NCBI GenBank assembly: GCA_002378975.1
Contig: DFST01000083.1
Coordinates: 4,318-20,427, forward strand
Source of the DNA: Chitinophagaceae bacterium UBA3430
GTDB taxonomy: Bacteria > Bacteroidota > Bacteroidia > Chitinophagales > Chitinophagaceae
Length of the DNA stretch: 16,110 nucleotides
Direction of reading: 5' to 3'
Under the pieces are notes generated by a model. The model was given only the letters and a program-made list of their open reading frames with translations, was not told the origin of the DNA and searched no databases. This document shows, piece after piece, positions 1 to 7,851 of this stretch (its first letter is position 1; every line of letters starts with the position of its first letter). Made by a program: the position numbers and the translations under genes.

Positions 1-3000
1 TCCACCTCATCCAAAATACAGAACGGCGCAGGCTTAATCAGGTAGATGGCGAATAGCAGAGCAGTCGCGGTCAAGGTACGTTCTCCCCCACTGAGTTGTG
101 TCAGTGAACTAGGACGTTTGCCTTTGGGCTTCGCGATGACGTCGATGCCGGTTTCGGCGAGGTCTTCGGGATTTTCCAAAACCAGGTCGCACTGATCATC
201 CTCGGTGAACAAGGTCTTGAACACTTTTTGGAAATTCTCACGAACCAGGTGGAAGGTTTCGAGGAATTTCTGGTTGGCGGTCGCCTCCACTTCTTCGATG
301 GTCTTCATCAAACTCTCCTTGGCATCGACCAAATCGGTCTTTTGCTCCACGATAAAATCGTAGCGCTTTTTCATCTCCTGGAATGCTTCTACGGCCATCG
401 GATTCACTTCACCCAAATTCTCTAAGCGCTTCTTCATCCGATCGGCGCGTTCTTGCAATTCTTCCAACGTAACCTCACCCGTACGTTCTTGCCCGAGCAC
501 GTCTTCCAAATTGATCTTGAACTCCACGTCCAGGCGCTCTTTCATCCCAGCCAATTGAAGTTTCAAGTCGGTCAGCTTGTCCTTGATCGCGGTCAGCAGA
601 AAATCAACTTGTTCGCGCTCCTTCACGTGATGACGGATGGCGCTTTCCTTTTCTTGCAATTCCGTTCGGTGCTTGTAATAGGCTTGATCAGCCTGATTCA
701 AGGTTTGTTCCGCTTCCTCTTTTCCACGCAGGTGTTCGGCTATGGCTTGATCGAGTTGCTGAAGACTTTGCCGGATCTGCTCGATCGATTGATCCGCATC
801 GGTCAGGTTATTCCGATTGCTTAGAATCTGATCCTGCAATATTTGAAACTGATTGGTTCGAAAGTCCAACTCCTGTTTGAGGCCGGCGATCTTGCTCTGA
901 TGCCGGGTCAATTGCAAATTGAATTCATTGAATTCAGCCTGGGCTTGTGCAAACCCTGACTCGGCAACTTGGAAAGCACCCTCTGCTTCCAAAACTGCCG
1001 TTTGATGCTGGAGCAGTTGCTCACCGAATCCGGCGAGCTGAACCCGTACATCGGCAATGCCGGATTGAGTCTGGATCAATTGTCCTTGCAACTCCTCCAA
1101 ACGCGCAGCACTGGATTGCTGCAGGGCGTGAATGTTCTCCAGTTTATTGCGTAAGGCAAATGCTTCGTTGGTTAATGTTTGGATCGCCCGCTCGGTTTCA
1201 CGCAACACGGCCTCACGCATGTCTTCGTTGAAGGCAATGACCTCGTTGTGTTTGGTCTGGATGCGGGCACGCAGGTCATCCACGATGCGATCTTGTACCT
1301 GAATCTCTTCTTGCAGTTTCTCTAGGTTCTTAGCGCGACCGATTTTCTTTCCTTCGATCAGTCCAACACTACCCCCGGTCAACGAGAATTTACCGCGTAC
1401 GTATTTGCCCGATTTTTCGATCACGATTGGGGCGCTGGCATTTGCCATCGCTTCCTCCGATTCCGCAATGAATACCTGCCCCAGCAAGTGCTCGGCCAGT
1501 TTGCGGTATTTCGGATCCACTTCAACCACATCCAAGGCAGCAACCAATCCGGGTGCTCCTGAACCGGAAGCGGTTGATGTATCCAAGCTATTAAGCCGGT
1601 CGAGCAGGAAGAAATTCGCTTTCCCTTTGCGGTTCGCGTCAAGTAGTTGAACGGCTTTCAATCCTGTGGCCATGTCGTCGACCACGTAGTAACTCAAGTA
1701 TGGCTCCAGTACATTTTCCAGAGCCGTGCGATACTCTTCGCGGACGTACAGCACATCCGACAGAATCGGCGCCTGATGGTCCCAGGCCGGGTTGTTGTGC
1801 AAGAATTTAACGGAATCGGGATAGCCTTCCATTGAATCGATCATGCTCTTTAGAAGATCATGCTCGTTTCGTTTGGCATCCAATTTGCGGGATTCGTCGG
1901 CAAGTTCGTTGCGTAAGGATTCCAGGACGGATTGACTTTGCAAGATCTGTTCCTTGGTTTGCTCCTGGTGCTTTTGGAGTTGTTCCAGGTCCACTTTCTT
2001 GATGGAGAGGTCTTTCTCCGTCTGCTGCTGTTGTTGACTCAGCTGTTGCTCTTGCTGCTGCCGTTGCGTGCGCTCGGTTTCAATCTGCTGGATCGCTCGT
2101 TGCAGGTTCTGCACGGATGTATCCGCTACGGCCACTTGCTTCTCGGCCTCGAATTGATTGCGTTGGATCTGCTGATGCTCGCTGCGGGTACGGTCCAGAT
2201 CGGCACGTTTTCCCATCAACGCCTGACGCAATTGCTCTACATTTTCTGTACGAGATTGCAGCTGCTGTTCCAATTCTTTGAGTGCTTTCTCCTCGTCCTG
2301 AATCTGCTGATTCGAGAAAGCGATGCTGTCTTGTAACCCGCTCAGTTGTCCTTCTGCCTTTTGCAGAAATTCACTGAGGCTGCCTTGCTTTTCCTGTAGG
2401 TGCTCTTGGCGTTGTTGAGCCAAGCTTCGTTCTCCTTCCAGGGTACGCAGTTGCTGGATCCGTTCGTTGTAGCCCTGCTGCAATTGCTGAAGTTTCCGCT
2501 CTTCCTCGATCAGGGTCAATTTCTCTTTTTCCAATTCGGCTTCCTGCGTACCAATGGCTGCTTCAATCGCTAGTTTTCGATCGGCCTCGATCTGCTGCTG
2601 TTCGTTGAGCTCTTGGTAAGAAAGATTGTATCCTTCGAGCGAGGCTTTGGCCAACTCGATGCTGGTCTCCCGATATTCTTTCTTGATCTCGTGGTACTTC
2701 TCTGCTTTCTTGGCTTGACTCTCGAGTGCCTTCAGCTGGTTATTGATTTCAAAGACCAAGTCTTCGATGCGAGCGAGGTCTTGTTCGGTTGCCTCGAGTT
2801 TATTGCGCGCTTCTTTTTTGCGTGTTTTGTAAATCGAAATGCCGGCTGCTTGCTCCAGCATTTTACGCCGGCTATTGTCTTTGTCCTTGATCAGGTCGTC
2901 GACCATGTCCAGCGCGATGATCGCGTAGCTGTCGGTACTGATCCCGGTATCCATGAACAAGTTCTGGATATCCTTCAAACGACATTGCACGTCATTCAAT

Positions 3001-3338
3001 CGGTATTCGCTTTCCCCACTCTTATAGAATTTGCGGGTAACGGTTACCGTGCTGAATTCAGTGGGCAGCAGATTCCGGGTATTTTCAAACGTCAAGCTCA
3101 CTTCCGCCAATCCGCTAGAACTGCGGGTCTTGGAACCATTGAAAACAAGACTATCGAGATTCTCGCTACGAAGCTGGCTGATCTTTTGCTCACCGATCAC
3201 CCAACGAATGCTGTCGACAATGTTGGATTTTCCACAACCATTTGGACCGACGATCCCGGTCACATTTTCATCAAAATGAACAACGGTCTTGTCGGGAAAA
3301 CTTTTGAACCCCTTGATCTCTAAGGACTTTAAACGCAC
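1..3338 (-). CDS. smc: Chromosome segregation ATPase SMC (3' end cut by window edge)
   Basis: SMC is the ATPase that, with the kleisin ScpA and with ScpB, organises and segregates the chromosome. About 1112 residues are visible and the frame is open throughout. The N-terminus MRLKSLEIKGFKSF is typical of bacterial SMC. Walker A is GPNGCGKS at residues 31-38. A long Gln/Glu/Lys-rich coiled coil follows, then a hinge at about 505-660 ending in a TGGS turn, then the returning coiled coil. The ABC signature LSGGE is at about 1082-1086 and Walker B CILDEV runs into the edge, with catalytic Glu about 1111. Bacterial SMCs are usually near 1180 residues, so roughly 65 are missing. I chose the GTG at 3336-3338 because it yields the family N-terminus. 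The frame upstream is open for only eight codons to a stop and contains no ATG. The scpA and scpB partners are not in view. Confidence 0.97.
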   Translation of the reverse strand, partial: MRLKSLEIKGFKSFPDKTVVHFDENVTGIVGPNGCGKSNIVDSIRWVIGEQKISQLRSENLDSLVFNGSKTRSSSGLAEVSLTFENTRNLLPTEFSTVTVTRKFYKSGESEYRLNDVQCRLKDIQNLFMDTGISTDSYAIIALDMVDDLIKDKDNSRRKMLEQAAGISIYKTRKKEARNKLEATEQDLARIEDLVFEINNQLKALESQAKKAEKYHEIKKEYRETSIELAKASLEGYNLSYQELNEQQQIEADRKLAIEAAIGTQEAELEKEKLTLIEEERKLQQLQQGYNERIQQLRTLEGERSLAQQRQEHLQEKQGSLSEFLQKAEGQLSGLQDSIAFSNQQIQDEEKALKELEQQLQSRTENVEQLRQALMGKRADLDRTRSEHQQIQRNQFEAEKQVAVADTSVQNLQRAIQQIETERTQRQQQEQQLSQQQQQTEKDLSIKKVDLEQLQKHQEQTKEQILQSQSVLESLRNELADESRKLDAKRNEHDLLKSMIDSMEGYPDSVKFLHNNPAWDHQAPILSDVLYVREEYRTALENVLEPYLSYYVVDDMATGLKAVQLLDANRKGKANFFLLDRLNSLDTSTASGSGAPGLVAALDVVEVDPKYRKLAEHLLGQVFIAESEEAMANASAPIVIEKSGKYVRGKFSLTGGSVGLIEGKKIGRAKNLEKLQEEIQVQDRIVDDLRARIQTKHNEVIAFNEDMREAVLRETERAIQTLTNEAFALRNKLENIHALQQSSAARLEELQGQLIQTQSGIADVRVQLAGFGEQLLQHQTAVLEAEGAFQVAESGFAQAQAEFNEFNLQLTRHQSKIAGLKQELDFRTNQFQILQDQILSNRNNLTDADQSIEQIRQSLQQLDQAIAEHLRGKEEAEQTLNQADQAYYKHRTELQEKESAIRHHVKEREQVDFLLTAIKDKLTDLKLQLAGMKERLDVEFKINLEDVLGQERTGEVTLEELQERADRMKKRLENLGEVNPMAVEAFQEMKKRYDFIVEQKTDLVDAKESLMKTIEEVEATANQKFLETFHLVRENFQKVFKTLFTEDDQCDLVLENPEDLAETGIDVIAKPKGKRPSSLTQLSGGERTLTATALLFAIYLIKPAPFCILDEV

Positions 3339-3525
3339 GGGTATTGATTTTAAGTAAGGTCAGGCGGCGAATATACCAAGACCCCGGTAATAAACTATCG
3401 GCTGGGATTCAAGCATTTATTCACAGTCATGGGGATAAAAATCGAAGCAAAAAATGTCGACCAGCCGACCCATTCAAGGCCCAAAATTCAGGGTTCAGCC
3501 TCCGTTTTGTGACTGCCGCGAACAG

Positions 3526-3557
3526 TTGTTTGTATTTGTATAGAGGCATTACCTTTG
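3526..3557 (+). promoter_or_regulatory. Bacteroidota-type promoter of the arginase gene
   Basis: TACCTTTG at 3550-3557 is a perfect match to the Bacteroidota -7 element TAnnTTTG. Upstream, TTG at 3526-3528 (21-nt spacer) or TTTG at 3529-3532 (17-nt spacer) can serve as the -33 element. The box ends only 6 nt before the ATG at 3564, so transcription would start at or almost on the start codon. Sequence match only; no transcript data. Confidence 0.62.
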
Positions 3558-3563
3558 CAAAGC

Positions 3564-4511
3564 ATGAGAAACATCAAATTGATCGAGGTCCCGTCTGAGA
3601 TCGGGGCAGGCACCCGGGGAGCCAGTTTGGGCGTGGAGGCGATCCGTATTGCTGCTTTGGACTTTATGAGCAATTTTTTTGTGCATTTCCCCTCCGAGCG
3701 GGTTGAAACGGAGAACAAGCTCTTGTACGAACCCATCGACTCGCCCTATGCCAAACGAATCAAGGGACTCAACACCATGTACGAGCGGGTTTCCAGATCG
3801 GTCGCCGATGCGGTCAAAAACCAGTTCTTCCCAGTTATCTTGAGTGGCGACCACAGTACGGCAGGTGCCTCCATCGCCGGACTACGGATAGCCAAACCCA
3901 AGGGGCGACTGGGCGTGATCTGGATCGATGCGCATGCCGATCTGCACACCCCCTACACCACCCCATCCGGTAACCTGCATGGAATGCCCATGGCGATCTC
4001 GTTGGGCGAAGACAATCCGGACTGTGCCTCGCATACGGTCGACCCACAGACCGTCAAATACTGGGATAATCTGAAGCGGATCGGAAAGATCCACCCCAAG
4101 GTTAAACCGGAGGACGTGATCTTCATCGCCCTGCGCGATTACGAGAAAGAGGAAAAATACCTCATTGAGAAACTAGGCATGAAGGTGATCAGCACGAAAG
4201 AAGTACGCAGCAAAGGGATCGAAAGTGTGGTTCGCTCCTCGCTTCGTTATTTGGCTGATTGCACCGACATCTATGTGTCTTTCGACGTAGACAGTTTGGA
4301 TGCGTCGATCTCGAGAGGAACGGGTACCCCGGTTTCACATGGCCTCAAAGAACGCGAAGCCGAAGACCTGATCAGCAAATTCATGATGAATCACAAGATC
4401 TGTTGCTTGGAGATCACAGAGGTCAACCCCACCCTCGATCGGGAGAATCTGATGGCCGAGATTGCCTTCAACATCCTACAACGATCCGTGAATATTTTAC
4501 TGATGAATTGA
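3564..4511 (+). CDS. rocF: Arginase (ureohydrolase family, Mn-dependent)
   Basis: Arginase hydrolyses L-arginine to ornithine and urea in the cytoplasm. The 315-residue protein keeps the full binuclear-manganese ligand set: GDHS with His97, DAHADLH with Asp122, His124 and Asp126, and SFDVDSLD with Asp241 and Asp243. The SGNLHGMP loop after the second motif is the arginase-type substrate loop and argues against agmatinase or formimidoylglutamase. His128 takes the place of the Asn found there in animal and Bacillus arginases, a variant I believe is common in Bacteroidota. An in-frame TTG at 3555 could add three residues but lies inside the promoter box, so the ATG at 3564 is preferred. It is probably monocistronic, because pfkA 91 bp downstream has its own promoter element. 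No urease or ornithine gene is adjacent. Arginase is preferred over another ureohydrolase but is not proven. Confidence 0.9.
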   Translation: MRNIKLIEVPSEIGAGTRGASLGVEAIRIAALDFMSNFFVHFPSERVETENKLLYEPIDSPYAKRIKGLNTMYERVSRSVADAVKNQFFPVILSGDHSTAGASIAGLRIAKPKGRLGVIWIDAHADLHTPYTTPSGNLHGMPMAISLGEDNPDCASHTVDPQTVKYWDNLKRIGKIHPKVKPEDVIFIALRDYEKEEKYLIEKLGMKVISTKEVRSKGIESVVRSSLRYLADCTDIYVSFDVDSLDASISRGTGTPVSHGLKEREAEDLISKFMMNHKICCLEITEVNPTLDRENLMAEIAFNILQRSVNILLMN

Positions 4512-4525
4512 CGCATTCCGGCGTC
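4510..4525 (+). terminator. Weak hairpin after the arginase stop
   Basis: GACGC (4510-4514) can pair with GCGTC (4521-4525) around a six-base loop, starting on the last two bases of the arginase stop codon. There is no T-run after it, so it is at best a weak terminator and may be chance. Confidence 0.2.
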
Positions 4526-4580
4526 GGCTTCAACGCGTATACGAACAACTGTGTGTGCCCTACACATTCCCGAATTCCTG

Positions 4581-4588
4581 TACCTTTG
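4581..4588 (+). promoter_or_regulatory. Bacteroidota -7 element before pfkA
   Basis: TACCTTTG is a perfect TAnnTTTG match, and the following C makes it the same nonamer as before the arginase gene. The pfkA ATG lies 14 nt after the box, which implies a leader of only a few nucleotides. No convincing TTG -33 element sits at the usual 17-23 nt upstream; only GTG-rich sequence is there. It would drive pfkA and pyk together. Confidence 0.55.
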
Positions 4589-4602
4589 CGCGACTTAAGA
4601 CC

Positions 4603-5586
4603 ATGGAAAAAAAGTTAAAAAGAATTGGGGTAATGACCAGTGGTGGCGATGCCCCGGGCATGAATGCTGCCATTCGGGCCGTCGTACGCACTGCCCTTTA
4701 CCACAAACTGGAGGTTTTTGGCATCATGCGCGGTTATCAGGGTATGATCGATAACGATATGTTTCAGATGGACAACCGCTCCGTGGCCAACATCATCCAA
4801 CGCGGGGGGACGATTTTAAAAAGTGCCCGATGCAAAGAGTTTTTTGAACCCGCTGGTAGAAAAAAAGCATACGAGAACTTAAAAAAACACGCCATTGACG
4901 GCCTCGTCATCATTGGCGGAGATGGTTCTTTTCGGGGCGCCTGTGCATTCAGCGCAGAATTTGACATACCGTGTATCGGTCTGGCCGGCACCATCGATAA
5001 AGATATTTCCGGCACCGACTTTACCATCGGATTCGACACAGCCGTTAATACGGCTGTAGAAGCCATTGATAAGATCCGCGACACCATGGATGCACACGAC
5101 CGAGTATTTATCATTGAGGTAATGGGTCGGGATGCCGGTTACATCGCTTTGCACAGCGGCATTGCGACCGGTGCGGAGAACATCCTGATCCCCGAACGCA
5201 AAACCGACATCAACAACATCATTCAAGGCCTGCAAGAGAAGGAACGCCGCAAGAAAATGGTGAATCTGATTGTCGTGGCCGAGGGCGATGATTTTGGAGG
5301 CGCCAATGAGGTACAAAAAATCCTCGAAGAAAATTTACCCCATTCCGAGATCCGGGTTTGCATTCTGGGGCACATCCAACGGGGCGGTTCCCCCAGTTGC
5401 ATGGACCGCGTGCTGGCCAGTCGGATGGGATATCATGCCGTAGAATGTTTGCTGGAAGGCCGGCACAATGTTTTTGTTGGCATTCAGAACAACAAGATGA
5501 ATTATATCCCGCTTGAAACCGCCGTCAAGAATAAAGGCACGATCAGTGATGAGTGGATGAAGATTGTAAAGATCCTAGCTAGTTAA
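4603..5586 (+). CDS. pfkA: ATP-dependent 6-phosphofructokinase
   Basis: Phosphorylates fructose 6-phosphate to fructose 1,6-bisphosphate, the committed step of glycolysis. The 327-residue length fits bacterial PfkA. GGDGS at 105-109 has Gly where PPi-dependent enzymes have Asp, and GTID at 129-132 has Gly where they have Lys; both point to ATP as donor. Asp132 matches the E. coli catalytic base Asp127. MGRDAG at 174-179 and HIQRGGSP are the substrate and nucleotide loops. Two positions in the active-site loop differ from E. coli: Ala128 for Pro and Lys133 for Asn, giving AGTIDKD instead of PGTIDND. The ATG at 4603 follows the promoter box; a start at 4555 would add 16 unsupported residues spanning the promoter. 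pyk begins 11 bp downstream, so the two are probably cotranscribed. Confidence 0.96.
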   Translation: MEKKLKRIGVMTSGGDAPGMNAAIRAVVRTALYHKLEVFGIMRGYQGMIDNDMFQMDNRSVANIIQRGGTILKSARCKEFFEPAGRKKAYENLKKHAIDGLVIIGGDGSFRGACAFSAEFDIPCIGLAGTIDKDISGTDFTIGFDTAVNTAVEAIDKIRDTMDAHDRVFIIEVMGRDAGYIALHSGIATGAENILIPERKTDINNIIQGLQEKERRKKMVNLIVVAEGDDFGGANEVQKILEENLPHSEIRVCILGHIQRGGSPSCMDRVLASRMGYHAVECLLEGRHNVFVGIQNNKMNYIPLETAVKNKGTISDEWMKIVKILAS

Positions 5587-5597
5587 GCTCCAACATT

Positions 5598-7085
5598 ATG
5601 AGTAAAATCGACAAATACCTGCATCATGAATTCGACAACGAGGCAGGAAAAAAACATGCTTACAAACGCACTAAGATCGTTGCGACCGTCGGACCCGCCT
5701 GTGATTCATACGAGCAGTTGCTGGAGCTCGTCAAAGCCGGTGTGAATGTTTTCCGCTTGAACTTCTCACACGGCGACCATGCCGATAAGGCCAAGATCAT
5801 TCAATACATTCAGGAGATCAACCAGACCGAACCTTATTACATCGCGATCTTGGCCGACCTGCAAGGCCCCAAGCTCCGTGTAGGTGATATTGAAAACGGA
5901 CGTATGGATCTGGTGGAGGGCGATTTGCTCACGTTCACCAACGAAAAAGTGGTTGGCACCAAAGAAAAGATCTACGTATCCTACCCCAACCTCTCGGCCG
6001 ATGTAAAAGTTGGGGAGAAGATTTTGATCGATGACGGAAAATTGGAAGTGGTCGTTGAAGAGATCACCGCCAATAAAGAAGTGAAAGTCCGCGTCACCCT
6101 GCCCGGCAGCTTGCTTCCAAAAAAAGGAGTGAATTTGCCGGATACGGATATTTCCTTGCCGTCGCTGACCGAAAAGGATCTGGCGGATCTGGATTTTATT
6201 CTGACACATCCCATCGATTGGGTTGCCCTATCCTTCGTACGCAATCCGGAAGACATCACCGACCTGAAACGCCGCATCAAAGAAAAAAACCACATGGCCA
6301 AGGTGATCGCCAAGATCGAAATGCCCCAAGCCATTGCCAATCTCCGCGACATCATCGTCGAAAGCGATGGCGTCATGATTGCGCGGGGCGACCTCGGTGT
6401 GGAAATGCCGGTTGAAGCCGTGCCGCTGATCCAAAAAGACATCATCAATAAATGCCTGCATCGGGCCAAACCCGTGATCGTGGCCACCCAAATGATGGAG
6501 AGCATGATCGACCGAACCAAGCCCAACCGCAGTGAGATCACCGATGTAGCCAACGCCGTATTGGAAGGAACCGACGCGGTCATGCTTAGTGGAGAGACCG
6601 CTACGGGAAAATATCCAAGGTTGGTGGTAGAGACCATGAGTAAGATCATCTTGGAGATCGAATCGAAAGCTTACAAATACAACCGGGAAGATGAAATGAA
6701 GGCGCAGGTTCACTCGCCTTCCAAACTCAGCGACGCGATCTGCTACAATGCCTGTAAACTCGCAGAGGACGCTCATGCCGATGCGATCATTGGAATGACA
6801 CAGAGCGGATACACCGGATTCATGCTCAGCAGTTACCGACCCAAGTCACCGCTGTATATTTTCACAAAGGAAAAAACCCTGGTGAATCAGCTCAGTCTGA
6901 GCTGGGGAGTTCGTGCCTTTTATTACGATGAAGAGGAAAGCCTGGATGAGATCTTTCAGGATCAGATCGAGATCTTAAAAAAGCGCGGATTCTTGAAGGA
7001 AGGGGATGTAATCGTGAGTACCGGAAGCACGCCCATACATCTGCACTTGCCCACCAACGTGATTAAGATCGATCGGGTGAAATAA
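5598..7085 (+). CDS. pyk: Pyruvate kinase
   Basis: Transfers phosphate from phosphoenolpyruvate to ADP, giving pyruvate and ATP at the end of glycolysis. The 495 residues show TKIVATVGPA at 25-34, the RLNFSHG loop at 53-59, the pyruvate kinase signature IAKIE with catalytic Lys239 and metal ligand Glu241, ARGDLGVE with Asp265, and a C-terminal domain containing MTQSG and STGSTP. About 20 residues precede the usual beginning of the barrel, more than in E. coli PykF. The ATG at 5598 is the only reasonable start. It follows pfkA by 11 bp with no promoter between, consistent with a two-gene glycolytic operon. The stop lies 9 bp from the convergent DUF1080 gene stop, leaving no space for an intergenic terminator. 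Confidence 0.97.
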   Translation: MSKIDKYLHHEFDNEAGKKHAYKRTKIVATVGPACDSYEQLLELVKAGVNVFRLNFSHGDHADKAKIIQYIQEINQTEPYYIAILADLQGPKLRVGDIENGRMDLVEGDLLTFTNEKVVGTKEKIYVSYPNLSADVKVGEKILIDDGKLEVVVEEITANKEVKVRVTLPGSLLPKKGVNLPDTDISLPSLTEKDLADLDFILTHPIDWVALSFVRNPEDITDLKRRIKEKNHMAKVIAKIEMPQAIANLRDIIVESDGVMIARGDLGVEMPVEAVPLIQKDIINKCLHRAKPVIVATQMMESMIDRTKPNRSEITDVANAVLEGTDAVMLSGETATGKYPRLVVETMSKIILEIESKAYKYNREDEMKAQVHSPSKLSDAICYNACKLAEDAHADAIIGMTQSGYTGFMLSSYRPKSPLYIFTKEKTLVNQLSLSWGVRAFYYDEEESLDEIFQDQIEILKKRGFLKEGDVIVSTGSTPIHLHLPTNVIKIDRVK

Positions 7086-7094
7086 TTCGTTGGA

Positions 7095-7847
7095 TTAGAG
7101 ACGACGGATCTTAATGTTTCGATACCAGACCATGTCACCATGATCTTGTAAGGCGATGTGTCCTTTCTTGAACTTTCCAAAATCACGCATCTTGGCAAAT
7201 TTGCTGCCAGCCACTAGTTTTTTCCAGCTGTCATCCCACAGCGTGGTGGCGACAACCTTAACCCCATTCAGCCAGAATTCTAAATTGCCTTGCAGGCATT
7301 TGATCTCCACTTGATTCCATTCACCCGCTCCGCGAACGGTTTCGGGCTTGGCGGTGATCAGATCATATAAATCGCCCGCGCGGTGCTTGATGATCTTGGC
7401 ATCGGGATGCCCAGTGTTATCGAGCACTTGCATCTCCGGAGCCGTTTCCCAGGGCCAGCGGTATTTGGCTGTGTCTTCCTGGGCATAGATCATGATGCCA
7501 CTGTTTCCGTTCTTCGCGATCTTCCACTCCAATTTGAGATGAAAATTTTCGTACTGATTGTCCGACATGATGTCGCCGCCGCCTTTTATCTGCCAGTTCT
7601 CTTTGCTGGTCGTATCTAAAAACAGAAACCCATCGGCCACTTTCCAAGCGGTACCGACAACCTCGCCGCCGTACTTGTGCCATCCCTTGGTGGTCAGCCC
7701 GTCGAACATCAACTCCCATCCTTCCTTTCGTTCTTGCTTGGTCAACCGGTTCGGTGTTGGAAGGGTATCCTGACCGGGAGAAAAGGATGAATTCCCACAA
7801 GCCGTTAGTACGCTGAACAGTAGCGAAGCGGAAAGTAAGAGTCGCAT
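7095..7847 (-). CDS. DUF1080 lipoprotein, 3-keto-disaccharide hydrolase family
   Basis: The 250-residue protein starts with a lipoprotein signal, lipobox LTAC with Cys17. A single DUF1080 / 3-keto-disaccharide hydrolase domain (concanavalin-like fold) occupies about residues 43-250. Typical blocks are LMFDGLTTKGW, NSGIMIY, APEMQVLDN and the C-terminal GHIALQDHGD. Family members studied in Bacteroides hydrolyse 3-keto-glycosides made by a partner dehydrogenase; that activity is inferred here from the domain and from the dehydrogenases nearby. After Cys17 the sequence GNSSFS lacks the acidic export signal of surface lipoproteins in this phylum, so a periplasm-facing anchor is more likely. It is the last gene of the leftward operon, 4 bp after the cytochrome c gene. 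Confidence 0.9.
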   Translation of the reverse strand: MRLLLSASLLFSVLTACGNSSFSPGQDTLPTPNRLTKQERKEGWELMFDGLTTKGWHKYGGEVVGTAWKVADGFLFLDTTSKENWQIKGGGDIMSDNQYENFHLKLEWKIAKNGNSGIMIYAQEDTAKYRWPWETAPEMQVLDNTGHPDAKIIKHRAGDLYDLITAKPETVRGAGEWNQVEIKCLQGNLEFWLNGVKVVATTLWDDSWKKLVAGSKFAKMRDFGKFKKGHIALQDHGDMVWYRNIKIRRL

Positions 7848-7851
7848 AGAA

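Noticed and set aside
1932..2336. Rightward Leu-rich frame resembling a membrane protein
   Set aside because: It is the complement of the Gln-rich coiled coil of SMC (CAG/CAA read as CTG/TTG), not a gene.
2613..3323. Long rightward open frame (236 codons) rich in Leu, Phe and Val
   Set aside because: It lies wholly antisense to the N-terminal ATPase head and first coiled coil of SMC, whose frame is continuous with clear Walker A; the hydrophobic composition is what the complement of Glu/Gln/Lys-rich codons gives.
3344..3555. Short rightward frame between smc and the arginase gene
   Set aside because: It covers the divergent promoter region, has no recognisable product, and runs out of frame into the arginase start. 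I see no gene in this roughly 225-bp spacer.
4536..4543. Palindrome CGTATACG upstream of pfkA
   Set aside because: Eight bases, single occurrence, no second half-site; expected by chance in a window of this size.
5981..6649. Leftward 222-codon frame inside pyk
   Set aside because: It is antisense to the catalytic barrel of a fully conserved pyruvate kinase, with no promoter or family resemblance.
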